A model generated the notes under the pieces. It saw only the letters and a program-made list of their open reading frames with translations, had not been told where the DNA came from and did no database searches. Both the position numbers and the translations under genes were made by a program. A stretch of DNA of 64,000 nucleotides, from the NCBI GenBank assembly GCA_903858815.1, contig CAIOKE010000119.1:1-64000 (forward strand), read 5' to 3'. This document shows positions 1 through 8,045 of this stretch, one piece after another; positions within the stretch are counted from its first letter, which is position 1, and every line of letters begins with the position of its first letter. This stretch comes from an uncultured Planctomycetaceae bacterium. GTDB lineage: Bacteria > Planctomycetota > Planctomycetia > Planctomycetales > Planctomycetaceae.

Positions 1-300
1 CCCGGGGATGGTGGTGTGACGAGGTTGGGGGTGTGTGGTGTTGTGGTACCGAGCTGGTGCTCGGTGGTCCCGGGGATGGGTGGTGTGACGAGGGTGGGGG
101 CGTGTGGTGTTTTGGTACCGAGCTGGTGCTCGGTGGTCCCGGGGATGGTGTTGTGACGAGGTTGGGGGTGTGAGGGGTTGTGTTACCGAGCTGGTGCTCG
201 GTGGTCCCGGGGATGGCTAGACGAGGTTGGGGGTGTGTGGTGTTGTGGTTACCGAGTTGGTGCTCGGTGGTCCCGGGGATGGTGGTGTGAGGCTGGGGTT
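1..300. repeat. Tandem hairpin repeat, 66-69 bp period
   Basis: Four copies of a 7-bp stem with a TGGT loop (ACCGAGC-TGGT-GCTCGGT) start at 48, 117, 185 and 251; the fourth has a T in the left arm that still pairs as G-U. Each is followed by GGTCCCGGGGATGG and a G/T-rich spacer containing GACGAGG(T/G)(T/G)GGGG. The window opens inside a further unit, so the array continues upstream. The same core recurs around 18.2 kb. Reading frames here simply translate the repeat. Function is unknown; the shape resembles a REP-type palindromic intergenic repeat. Confidence 0.85.
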
Positions 301-404
301 TTGCGGTTGCGGGTGTCGTTTGCAGGAACGAGATTGCCGAGAAGCGGGGGGCATCGCATAATGCGGTGCGGGTGTTGTTGTTCGTGGGGTGATTCCGTGG
401 TGTT

Positions 405-740
405 GTGGATTATTTTTTTGAAGTTTGTGCCGTGGCCAGTCCATTGAATCAGTTACCGGACTCTTCCTGCGGTGGTGGGCCGGGGTCCGTGCCGGTCTAT
501 AATTGTCTGGTGATTCTGGTGCGTGATTCGCAGACGGGCCGGGTCAGTGGTCGGGTGGCGAATCTGGCTGGCATCTCGGGTGAGGCTTCCAGTGAGCGAG
601 ATCTGCTGTTTCTGTTGACTCGCAGATTTCGCGAGCAGCTGCAGTTGTGTGTGCGTGAGGGCCGTGCGATTTCGTGGGTGGATCCTGCGGAGGTTCCGGG
701 TCCTGGTGAGCAGCAGCGTTTTATTCCGATTCATCTGTAG
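405..740 (+). CDS. Small conserved-looking protein of unknown function
   Basis: Up to 111 residues, ending 41 bases before pyruvate kinase on the same strand. The start is uncertain: GTG at 405, GTG at 432, or GTG at 489, which begins with VPVYNCLVILVRD. The likely folded part has a hydrophobic strand (YNCLVILVRD), a basic amphipathic stretch (LLFLLTRRFREQLQL) and a Pro-rich tail ending RFIPIHL. No domain, signal peptide or catalytic motif is recognised. Codon use resembles the neighbouring real genes and the frame escapes the upstream repeat, which argues that it is coding. It may be co-transcribed with pyk. Confidence 0.6.
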   Translation: MDYFFEVCAVASPLNQLPDSSCGGGPGSVPVYNCLVILVRDSQTGRVSGRVANLAGISGEASSERDLLFLLTRRFREQLQLCVREGRAISWVDPAEVPGPGEQQRFIPIHL

Positions 741-781
741 TGGCGACGATACGTCGTCCGTAACTGACGTGAGGGGCAGAG

Positions 782-2251
782 ATGGTTGCGGAGCCGAGTG
801 ATCGCCGACTGATGAAGCTTGTCAAGACTCGCATTGTGGCGACCCTTGGGCCGGCCAGTGAATCGCTGGAGGTTTTGCGGCAGCTGGTGCTTGAGGGTGT
901 GGATGTGTTTCGGCTGAATTTTGCGCACGGCAGTCATGCTTGGCTGGCTGAGCTGGTGCGGAAGATTCGGCAGGTATCGGCCGAGCTGGATCGGCCGATT
1001 GGTCTGCTGGGTGATCTGTCGGGTCCGAAGATTCGTCTGGGGGAGTTGGCGGGTGGCGAGACGTGGTGTGCTGAGGGCGCGTTGTTTCGGTTTATCCGTG
1101 GCACGGAATCGGCGAGTTCGACTGATCTGACGTGTACTTACGAGCCGTTGATCGATGACGTGCGTGTCGGCGATCGAATCCTGCTGGCGGATGGAACGGT
1201 GGCGATGCAGGTGGTTGAGAAGGATGTGTCGGCGTCCTGGGTACAGTGTCAGGTGGTGCAGGCGGGGCGAATTCGCAGTCGTCAGGGAGTGAATCTTCCG
1301 GGCGTGGCCCTGAGTACTCCCAGTGTAACGGAGAAGGATCGGCAGGATCTGGAGTGGGCTCTGCAGCAGCAGCTGGATTTCATTGGTCTGAGTTTCGTGC
1401 GTCGAGCGGACGACATTGTGCAGTTGCAGTCATTAATTCAGAGACTGAAGCCTCGGGTTGTGCCGCTGGTGGTGGCAAAGATTGAGAAGACGGAGGCGAT
1501 TGACGATCTGGATCAGATTCTGGCGGTGGCGGATGCGGTGATGGTGGCGCGGGGTGATCTGGGTGTGGAGGCTGAGATCAGTCGTGTTCCGGTGCTGCAG
1601 AAGCAGATTATTCGGCGATGCAATCAGCTGCGGATTCCGGTGATCACTGCGACTCAGATGCTGGACAGCATGCAATCGAACGAGTTGCCGACGCGTGCCG
1701 AGGTGACTGATGTGGCGAATGCGGTGCTGGATGGCACGGATGCGGTGATGCTGTCGGGAGAGACGGCGATTGGTCAGCATCCTGTGCAGTGTGTGCGGAT
1801 GATGGAGAAGATTGCGCGTGAGGCAGAGGTGCTGGTGCAGCCGCAGCAGCCGCAGGAGGCATCTGAGCAGGAATCGCGTCGTGCGCGTCCGATCACCGAA
1901 GCAGTGACTCGCGGGGCCGTAGCGGCTGCCGATTTTCTGAAGGCCGATCTGATTGTGGTGGCGACGGTCACGGGTCGGACTGCTTTGGCATTATCGCGAA
2001 TGCGGGGGAAGGTGCCGATTGTGGCGTTTACGGATCGCGAAGAAGTGTCACGTCGGATGTGTCTGTACTGGGGAGTGACTCCGCAGCTGAACCGTGCTGT
2101 GGCTCAGGCCCCGGATTCGCTGTTGAAGCATGTGATTGCGTGGGGGCGTCGGCATGGGGTGCTGGAGTCCGGCAGCCGGGTGATCCTGGTGGGTCATGCT
2201 GCGTGGCTGGGGGAGACTCACGATCTGATGATGGTGCACGTGGTACCGTAA
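782..2251 (+). CDS. pyk: Pyruvate kinase
   Basis: Transfers phosphate from phosphoenolpyruvate to ADP, the last step of glycolysis, in the cytoplasm. 489 residues, within the family range. The N-terminus has the family strand RIVATLGPAS and NFAHGSH; the barrel carries VAKIEKTEAIDDLDQI with the catalytic Lys, then the metal and PEP-binding MVARGDLGVE; ATQMLDSM and DAVMLSGETAIG follow. The C-terminal third is the allosteric domain (RPITEAVTRGAVAAADF). ATG at 782 follows a GAGGGGCAG ribosome site; an internal ATG at 812 is closer to the conserved start and is possible. Convergent with the next gene, with no space between the stops. Confidence 0.97.
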   Translation: MVAEPSDRRLMKLVKTRIVATLGPASESLEVLRQLVLEGVDVFRLNFAHGSHAWLAELVRKIRQVSAELDRPIGLLGDLSGPKIRLGELAGGETWCAEGALFRFIRGTESASSTDLTCTYEPLIDDVRVGDRILLADGTVAMQVVEKDVSASWVQCQVVQAGRIRSRQGVNLPGVALSTPSVTEKDRQDLEWALQQQLDFIGLSFVRRADDIVQLQSLIQRLKPRVVPLVVAKIEKTEAIDDLDQILAVADAVMVARGDLGVEAEISRVPVLQKQIIRRCNQLRIPVITATQMLDSMQSNELPTRAEVTDVANAVLDGTDAVMLSGETAIGQHPVQCVRMMEKIAREAEVLVQPQQPQEASEQESRRARPITEAVTRGAVAAADFLKADLIVVATVTGRTALALSRMRGKVPIVAFTDREEVSRRMCLYWGVTPQLNRAVAQAPDSLLKHVIAWGRRHGVLESGSRVILVGHAAWLGETHDLMMVHVVP

Positions 2252-2926
2252 TCACCGGGGCTGCAGCAGTTTCTGAATCACGGGTGTGAGTTGATCTGCA
2301 AGCTCTCGATGGCCGGCGGGATTGGGGTGGCACTGGTCGGTGGTCCAGGTGCCGAGATCGGTTCCCTGTTGTTCGGCGATGGTCCAGTGCTGGAAGTGGT
2401 CGACGAGTGGCAGCTGTTGTTGGCGGGCGACGGAGCGAGTGCGTTCGAGAAATTGTTCGAGTTTCACATTGGGGTGTTCTGCGGCGCCGTTGGGGTTGGC
2501 TGTTTTTCCCCAGCGGGGTTCGGTCATCAGGACGACTTTGATCTGCTGGCTGCGGAGTGACTGAATGATGGCCTGCAGGTTGTCTTCGAACTGTTGAGCG
2601 GAAATGCGGGTCTGGGATTGTCCGATATCGACGTAGCTGTCATTTGTGCCGTACATGACAACGACGATCGCGGGGCGGAGTGGGAGGATGTCCTGTGGCA
2701 GACGTTTCAGGGCCTGATCGGTGCGTTCCCCGCCGATGCCCTGATTGAGGACTTCGACATTCAGTCCAGCGGTTCTGAGATCCTGCTGCAGCAGGGCCCC
2801 GAATGTCTGTTCGGCCGTGACACCTGCGCGGACACCTTTGGTGATGGAATCACCGAGTAAGACGATACGATCTGGGGGATCGGCGAGGGGCGTCAGCAGG
2901 CCCAGCAGCAGTGCGGTGAGGAACAT
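2252..2926 (-). CDS. Secreted SGNH/GDSL-family hydrolase
   Basis: 224 residues with an N-terminal hydrophobic signal (MFLTALLLGLLTPLA), so probably exported. Block I is IVLLGDSITKG with the nucleophile Ser; the oxyanion Gly lies in NQGIGGERT; YGTNDSYVD gives block III; DQCHPNPAGHRELAD provides the Asp-x-x-His pair. All four SGNH blocks are therefore present and the enzyme should be active as an esterase, lipase or carbohydrate acetyl-esterase. The substrate cannot be told from sequence. It lies 62 bases downstream of leuD on the same strand, but the functions look unrelated. Confidence 0.9.
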   Translation of the reverse strand: MFLTALLLGLLTPLADPPDRIVLLGDSITKGVRAGVTAEQTFGALLQQDLRTAGLNVEVLNQGIGGERTDQALKRLPQDILPLRPAIVVVMYGTNDSYVDIGQSQTRISAQQFEDNLQAIIQSLRSQQIKVVLMTEPRWGKTANPNGAAEHPNVKLEQFLERTRSVARQQQLPLVDHFQHWTIAEQQGTDLGTWTTDQCHPNPAGHRELADQLTPVIQKLLQPR

Positions 2927-2988
2927 GGGTGGTTGATTCCTTAGAGCAGGGCTGCCGTGGTGGCGGCTGTTTCAGATTGTGGGGGTAT

Positions 2989-3588
2989 TCAGGCTTTGAA
3001 TCCGGCGATGTAGGGGATGGATTGTGCGTGGTGAGTGACCTGATCGGCAGCACTGAGCAGGCGGCCGAGGTAGTCCCACTGTCCGGTGACGAGGGCATCT
3101 CGGGCACTGTCGGCCAGTGCCACGGGGATACTGAGTGAGCCGACAGAAGCGGTGAGGCTGGTGAGGTCCACGGTGAGTTGTGCGGTGGGGTCCTGTTCGA
3201 TGACGGCTGCAAGTTTTTCGATATCAGAGCGACTGGCTTTGACGGCGGGGATTCCGAGTGAGTTGCAGTTCCCGAAGAAGATTTCGGCGAAGGATTCAGC
3301 GATGATCGCGCGGATGCCCCAGCGCATCAGTGACTGGGGGGCGTGTTCGCGGGAAGAACCGCAGCCGAAATTGCGACCTGCCAGCAGAATCCCGGCACCC
3401 TGAAACCGAGGTTGATCGAAGGGGTGGCCTGGATCCTGGAGTCGATCATCTTCGAAGGCATGTTCGCCGAGTCCGTCGAATGTGACACAGCGGAGAAAGC
3501 GTGCGGGGATGATGCGATCGGTGTCGATGTCATCGAGCAGCAGTGGAATAGCGGTTGCGGTGACAGAGCGAATTTCGCTGGCGGCCAT
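2989..3588 (-). CDS. leuD: 3-isopropylmalate dehydratase, small subunit
   Basis: Small subunit of the isomerase that converts 2- to 3-isopropylmalate in leucine synthesis; works with LeuC, which is not in this window. About 199 residues from ATG 3588 (MAASEIRSV); an in-frame extension to 3666 has no family similarity and is left out. Family signatures are seen: [14 protein letters not shown] near the start, [21 protein letters not shown], then [22 protein letters not shown]. The protein ends with a short tail (YIAGFKA). The 5' side faces the helicase gene across about 300 bases. Confidence 0.95.
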   Translation of the reverse strand: MAASEIRSVTATAIPLLLDDIDTDRIIPARFLRCVTFDGLGEHAFEDDRLQDPGHPFDQPRFQGAGILLAGRNFGCGSSREHAPQSLMRWGIRAIIAESFAEIFFGNCNSLGIPAVKASRSDIEKLAAVIEQDPTAQLTVDLTSLTASVGSLSIPVALADSARDALVTGQWDYLGRLLSAADQVTHHAQSIPYIAGFKA

Positions 3589-3895
3589 GGGTAACGGGCT
3601 TTTGTCTGGCGGACCTGATTTGGTGATCTGAGTGATTTGCGGGGCGTGGAGCCTGCTGGGGGTCATTCTTAGCGGTTGGAGGTCCGGGAATCAATCGGTG
3701 AAGGGGGGGAATTCGCGGGTGTCTCGCGGGAGGGTGTGAGATGTGCGCGGGGCTGAGGCGGTAGGGGTTGTAGGGGTTATGTGAGAGCGGAGATTTTCCC
3801 GGGGTTGTGATGTTCCGAAGCGGGGAGTCGTGGTATGTTGGGTGTTGGAGGCTGTTGAGGGTGTCCGGGACCGTGATTTTCTGTGGATTTCAGTG

Positions 3896-6589
3896 ATGGC
3901 AGAGCAGCCTTTGACGAATGAAGACATCGCTTTGCGGTATCTGGAGCAGCTGCCGTGGCCGCCGTATCCGTTTCAGGAGCAGGCGATTTTCAGCTGGTTT
4001 GAGGCGGAGGACGGCATTCTTGTGTGTGCTCCTACGGGCACGGGCAAGACGGTGATTGCAGAAACAGCGCTTTATCATGCCTTGATGACTGGTCGGCGTG
4101 CCTATTACACGACGCCCCTGATCGCGCTTTCCGAGCAGAAGTATCGTGAGTTGCGTGAGTCGGCAGTGCGTTGGGGTTTTTCCGAGGACAGCATTGGTCT
4201 GGTGACGGGCAATCGTCGAGAGAATGTGAAGGCTCAGATTCTGGTAGTGGTGGCAGAGATTCTGTTGAATCGTCTGCTGGATCCGCAGGAGGACACGTTT
4301 GAAGACGTTTCCGCGGTGGTGATGGATGAGTTTCACAGTTTCAACGATCCGGAGCGGGGGATAGTGTGGGAGCTGACGCTGGGGCTGCTGCCGCAGCACT
4401 GTCGTTTGCTGTTGATCAGTGCGACGGTGGGGAATGCGACGGACTTTGTGGTCTGGCTGGCTCGGGATCATGGTCGTCGTCTGCGTCTGCTGCAGAGTCA
4501 GGAGCGTCGAGTTCCGCTGGACTTTCGCTGGGTGACGGACGAGTTTCTGCCGGATCATCTGCAGCAGATGACGGCGGGCGATGAAACGTCCCGGTATACT
4601 CCGGCGCTGGTGTTCTGTTTTAACCGGAATGAGTGCTGGAGTGTGGCTGAGCAGATGCGTGGTCGGGATCTGCTGGCGGCGGGTCAGCAGCGGGCGATTC
4701 TGGAGGAGCTGGAGCTGCACGACTGGTCGGTGGGTGCGGGCGGTAAGCTGCGTCAGTTGTTGCTGCGGGGGATTGGTCTGCATCATGCGGGGCTTTTGCC
4801 GCGATATCGCCGGGTGGTGGAGTCCTTATTTCAGAAGAAGCTGTTAAGTCTGTGCATTTGCACTGAGACACTGGCGGCGGGAATCAATCTGCCTGCGCGT
4901 TCTGTGGTGATGACATCCTTATTGAAGGGGCCACCGCGAGCGATGAAGCTGATTGATGCCAGTTCAGCGCATCAGATGTTCGGGCGGGCTGGTCGTCCTC
5001 AGTTTGACGATCGGGGTTATGTCTTTGCTGTGGCTCATGAAGACGATGTGCGGTTATTCAAGTGGCAGGAGAAGTACGATCAGATTCCTGAGGACACGAA
5101 GGATCCGATGCTGATTCGGGCGAAAAAGAATCTGAAGAAGAAGATGCCGAAGCGGCGTGAGGGGATGCAGTACTGGTCTGAGCGTCAGCTGCAGCTGCTG
5201 CGTGAGGCACCGCCGGGAAGTCTGGCGAGTCGTGGGCGTTTTCCGTGGCGTCTGCTGGCGTGGCTGATCCGGAAGACGGGGACTGTGCAGACGGTGCAGG
5301 ATGCGGTGCGACAGCGGTTACTGGATCCGGTGGGCAAAGAGGAGTCGATGCGGGAGGTGACGCGGATGCTGATGACTCTGGAGGCCGGAGGTTTTCTGAC
5401 TCTGGAGCCACCGCCGCCACGTCGAGCGGCTGTGGTTGCGGCATCTGCTGCTGACGCGGACGTCGTGTTTCGATCGAAGGCAGCAGAGCGGGCTGCGCTG
5501 GAGTTGCTGCGGGCGATTGAGTCGCGAGCGGGCAGTGCGGAATCTCGGTGGCTGTCTGCAGCGCTGCCCCCGTTGTCTGAGGCAGAGTCTCTGCGGCTGG
5601 CGGAAGCGACAGTGGAGAGTGAGTTGGTGGCCTCTGCTGCGGAATTCGGTGAAGGAATTTTTTCGGGGGAGTCTGAGTCTGCACCTGACTCCGGGGGTCT
5701 GCCGGTTGCGGAGGTTGCTGGAGAGGCGGTCATGGCAGAGCCGGCGCCAGAGGAGTCAGTACCGGAGGAGTCGGGTGGAGGTTTGCTGGGGCGATTGATT
5801 CAGGAGGCTCGCAGCAGTGGCAAGGCGGGCAGTCGTGGCGGTCCGAAGGCGGCGCGGCCAGTGAAGCGTGAGGCTGTTGCGGCCCCGGTGTGGGATGAGT
5901 ATCAGCCGCGTCTGGCGATTGCGACTCCGCTGCTGCCGCTGATCAACTGTTTTCGCAGTATCAATCCGCTGTATGGTCTGTTTCTGGCTGAGCATATGCA
6001 TCTGGCCAGTCATGAAGAGCGACTGCAGTTGCTGGAGAGTGTGCTGGACATGCCATCGTCTGTGGCGGTGATGGTGCGGGTCCCTTTGCCGGATGCGATG
6101 CCGGCGGGTCCGCTGGCGTCGGAGTTTTTGAATCCGCGGCTGTTATCGCGGGGATTGCTGACGCCGCAGGATCTGACGGGTTACTTTGATGAAGTGGAGC
6201 GACGTCGAGTGTATCCGCTGCCGCTGGGTGATCGGATGCGGCTGTTGTTTCAGCATGAGTTTCCGGGGGTTGCCGATGTCTATCAGCGGAGTGTCTGGTG
6301 CATCGGGGATCTGCTGCGTTTTGGGGGGAATTTCGATCGATTTGTGCGAGCGCGGGATCTGACGCGTCAGGAGGGGGTCGTGTTTCGGCACTGCCTGCGG
6401 ATGATTCTGCTGCTGGGAGAATTTGCTGAAATTGAACCGCCATTGCTGGATCCTGTGGAGTGGCGGCGAGATCTTGCGGATCTGGCTTCGCTGTTGACGG
6501 ATTCCTGCCGAGCGGTGGACCCATCCAGCACTGACGAGGTTTTGACGACATTGCGGGGCCATGCGGAAGGCCTGGACACAGCGTTCTGA
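3896..6589 (+). CDS. Ski2-like superfamily 2 helicase
   Basis: 897 residues from ATG 3896 (MAEQPLTNEDIALRYL); the frame is open upstream to 3830. DEAD/DEAH-type core: Walker A CAPTGTGKT near residue 45, motif II DEFH in VMDEFHSFNDPERG near 143, motif III LLISATVGN, LHHAGLLPRYR, then ICTETLAAGINLPARSV and motif VI QMFGRAGRPQF near 360. These last motifs match Ski2/Mtr4-type helicases rather than RecQ or UvrB. The C-terminal half is unassigned and contains a long Ala/Glu/Ser-rich probably disordered stretch (about residues 515-660), followed by a second ordered part. Probable RNA or DNA unwinding; the substrate is unknown. Confidence 0.88.
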   Translation: MAEQPLTNEDIALRYLEQLPWPPYPFQEQAIFSWFEAEDGILVCAPTGTGKTVIAETALYHALMTGRRAYYTTPLIALSEQKYRELRESAVRWGFSEDSIGLVTGNRRENVKAQILVVVAEILLNRLLDPQEDTFEDVSAVVMDEFHSFNDPERGIVWELTLGLLPQHCRLLLISATVGNATDFVVWLARDHGRRLRLLQSQERRVPLDFRWVTDEFLPDHLQQMTAGDETSRYTPALVFCFNRNECWSVAEQMRGRDLLAAGQQRAILEELELHDWSVGAGGKLRQLLLRGIGLHHAGLLPRYRRVVESLFQKKLLSLCICTETLAAGINLPARSVVMTSLLKGPPRAMKLIDASSAHQMFGRAGRPQFDDRGYVFAVAHEDDVRLFKWQEKYDQIPEDTKDPMLIRAKKNLKKKMPKRREGMQYWSERQLQLLREAPPGSLASRGRFPWRLLAWLIRKTGTVQTVQDAVRQRLLDPVGKEESMREVTRMLMTLEAGGFLTLEPPPPRRAAVVAASAADADVVFRSKAAERAALELLRAIESRAGSAESRWLSAALPPLSEAESLRLAEATVESELVASAAEFGEGIFSGESESAPDSGGLPVAEVAGEAVMAEPAPEESVPEESGGGLLGRLIQEARSSGKAGSRGGPKAARPVKREAVAAPVWDEYQPRLAIATPLLPLINCFRSINPLYGLFLAEHMHLASHEERLQLLESVLDMPSSVAVMVRVPLPDAMPAGPLASEFLNPRLLSRGLLTPQDLTGYFDEVERRRVYPLPLGDRMRLLFQHEFPGVADVYQRSVWCIGDLLRFGGNFDRFVRARDLTRQEGVVFRHCLRMILLLGEFAEIEPPLLDPVEWRRDLADLASLLTDSCRAVDPSSTDEVLTTLRGHAEGLDTAF

Positions 6590-6622
6590 GAGATCGGGCA
6601 AGAGGGCAGAGGGAGACAGATT

Positions 6623-7546
6623 ATGCCACGTCGACTGCAGGGGGTTCTGCCGATTGTGCACACGCCGTTTACGGACAGTGATGAGATAGACGTGCCGGTG
6701 CTGCGTCGAGAGATTGACTGGGCATACTCCATGGGTGCTGACGGGCTGGGGTCAGGGATGGTATCAGAGACGTTTCGACTGACGTATTCCGAGCGTCTGC
6801 GACTGACGGAGCTGATGGCGGAGTTTTCGGCTGGTCGAGGTGCCGTGTTTGCGGCGGTTGGTGCTGAGAGTTCGAAGCAGGCAGTGGAGTACGCAGTGGC
6901 GGCGGAGCGGGCCGGCTGCGATGCTGTGATGGCGGTGCCACCGTTGACATCGCGATTGAGTACGGATTCGATGACGGGCTATTTTCGGGCGATCGCCGAC
7001 GGGACCGGGTTGCCTGTGATTGTGCAGGATGCATCGGGTTATGTGGGCCAGTCGATTCCGCTGCAGGTCAGTCTGAATCTGCTGGATCTGTATGGTGGTG
7101 AGAAGATCGTGTTCAAGCCGGAGGCATCTCCGATTGGTCCGTGTCTGTCAGCGCTGCGTGATGCTGCGGGCGGGCGAGCTCAGATTTTTGAGGGTTCGGG
7201 TGGTATTCATCTGGTGGACAGTTTTCGTCGTGGGGTGACGGGGACGATGCCGGGGATGGATTTATTGGACGGTATTGCGGCATTGTGGCGGGCGCTGCAG
7301 TCAGGTGAGGATGATCTGGCGTATCGGCTGTGGTACCCGATTTGTGGACTGGTGGCGCTGCAGCTGCAGGCGGGTCTGGACGGTTTTCTGGCGATTGAAA
7401 AGTATCTGCTGGTGAAGCGTGGTGTGTTTGTTTCGGCAGCGCGTCGGCAGCCGTATGGCTGGACGCTGGACTCGGAGACTGCGCTGGAGGTGGACCGTCT
7501 GTTTGTGCGTCTGCAGCAGGAGCTGGGGGCGATGCGGCGGGCGTGA
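6623..7546 (+). CDS. DapA/NanA-family class I aldolase
   Basis: 307 residues, dihydrodipicolinate synthase/N-acetylneuraminate lyase family TIM barrel. Opens with LQGVLPIVHTPFTDSDEID, which is typical of the family. The Tyr of DASGYVG (about residue 140) and the Lys of IVFKPEASP (about 165) match the proton-relay Tyr and Schiff-base Lys. The barrel ends with GGIHLVDSFRRGVTGTMPG. The family covers lysine synthesis, sialic acid cleavage and several keto-acid aldolases, and the divergent sequence and lack of lysine-pathway neighbours argue against naming it dapA. A good GAGGGAGAC ribosome site precedes ATG 6623; 33 bases after the helicase, possibly co-transcribed. Confidence 0.85.
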   Translation: MPRRLQGVLPIVHTPFTDSDEIDVPVLRREIDWAYSMGADGLGSGMVSETFRLTYSERLRLTELMAEFSAGRGAVFAAVGAESSKQAVEYAVAAERAGCDAVMAVPPLTSRLSTDSMTGYFRAIADGTGLPVIVQDASGYVGQSIPLQVSLNLLDLYGGEKIVFKPEASPIGPCLSALRDAAGGRAQIFEGSGGIHLVDSFRRGVTGTMPGMDLLDGIAALWRALQSGEDDLAYRLWYPICGLVALQLQAGLDGFLAIEKYLLVKRGVFVSAARRQPYGWTLDSETALEVDRLFVRLQQELGAMRRA

Positions 7547-7567
7547 GTGTGGCTGGCAGTGAGGCAG

Positions 7568-8026
7568 TCAGTGGCCACGCGGGAAGGCGCGGCGTCGGGG
7601 GCCGAACCCGAGGAAATCATCCAGCGGATTGACACGGTGGTCTGCTTCATACTGACCTTCGCCACCCTGCTGGTTGTTTCCGTGATACCAGTGCAGGTTG
7701 TAGTGGGAGTACCATGGCATGTAGTCGACGCCGAAGGTGCCTTCGCTGCTGCGGCGTCCTTCGCCGCGGAACGTGGTGGCGGGGAATCCGAACAGGGGTG
7801 CTCCGCCGCCAACGTAGTGTCCGCGGGTGCGACTGCCGGGCCAGGTGGTGGCCCATGGTGCAACGCGTCGGGGGTAGCCGGCACGAGCGGCCGGGTTTTC
7901 GGTGGCAGGCAGCGTGGCGCGGCCCGATTTTCTGCGGGGGTTTTCCGTACCGGCACTGGCAGTGACGGGTAACAGCAGTGTGACCAGCAGAGACCACAGC
8001 AGAGATGATCGGAAAGTGGGCTGCAT
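7568..8026 (-). CDS. Small exported Gly/Arg/aromatic-rich protein
   Basis: 152 residues from ATG 8026, chosen because it opens a clean signal peptide (MQPTFRSSLLWSLLVTLLLPVTASAG); the frame extends upstream to 8206 without protein-like sequence. The mature part is rich in Gly, Arg, Tyr, Trp and His, with RTRGHYVGGGAPLFG and YMPWYSHYNLHWYHGN, and ends in GFGPRRRAFPRGH. No domain recognised. It follows the matrixin/GlcG gene by 19 bases on the same strand, so the two exported proteins may be made together. Confidence 0.65.
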   Translation of the reverse strand: MQPTFRSSLLWSLLVTLLLPVTASAGTENPRRKSGRATLPATENPAARAGYPRRVAPWATTWPGSRTRGHYVGGGAPLFGFPATTFRGEGRRSSEGTFGVDYMPWYSHYNLHWYHGNNQQGGEGQYEADHRVNPLDDFLGFGPRRRAFPRGH

Positions 8027-8045
8027 GGATTGATCGCTCTTGTGC

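Noticed and set aside
178-447. Open frames on both strands inside the hairpin array
   Set aside because: They translate the tandem repeat and lack normal protein composition.
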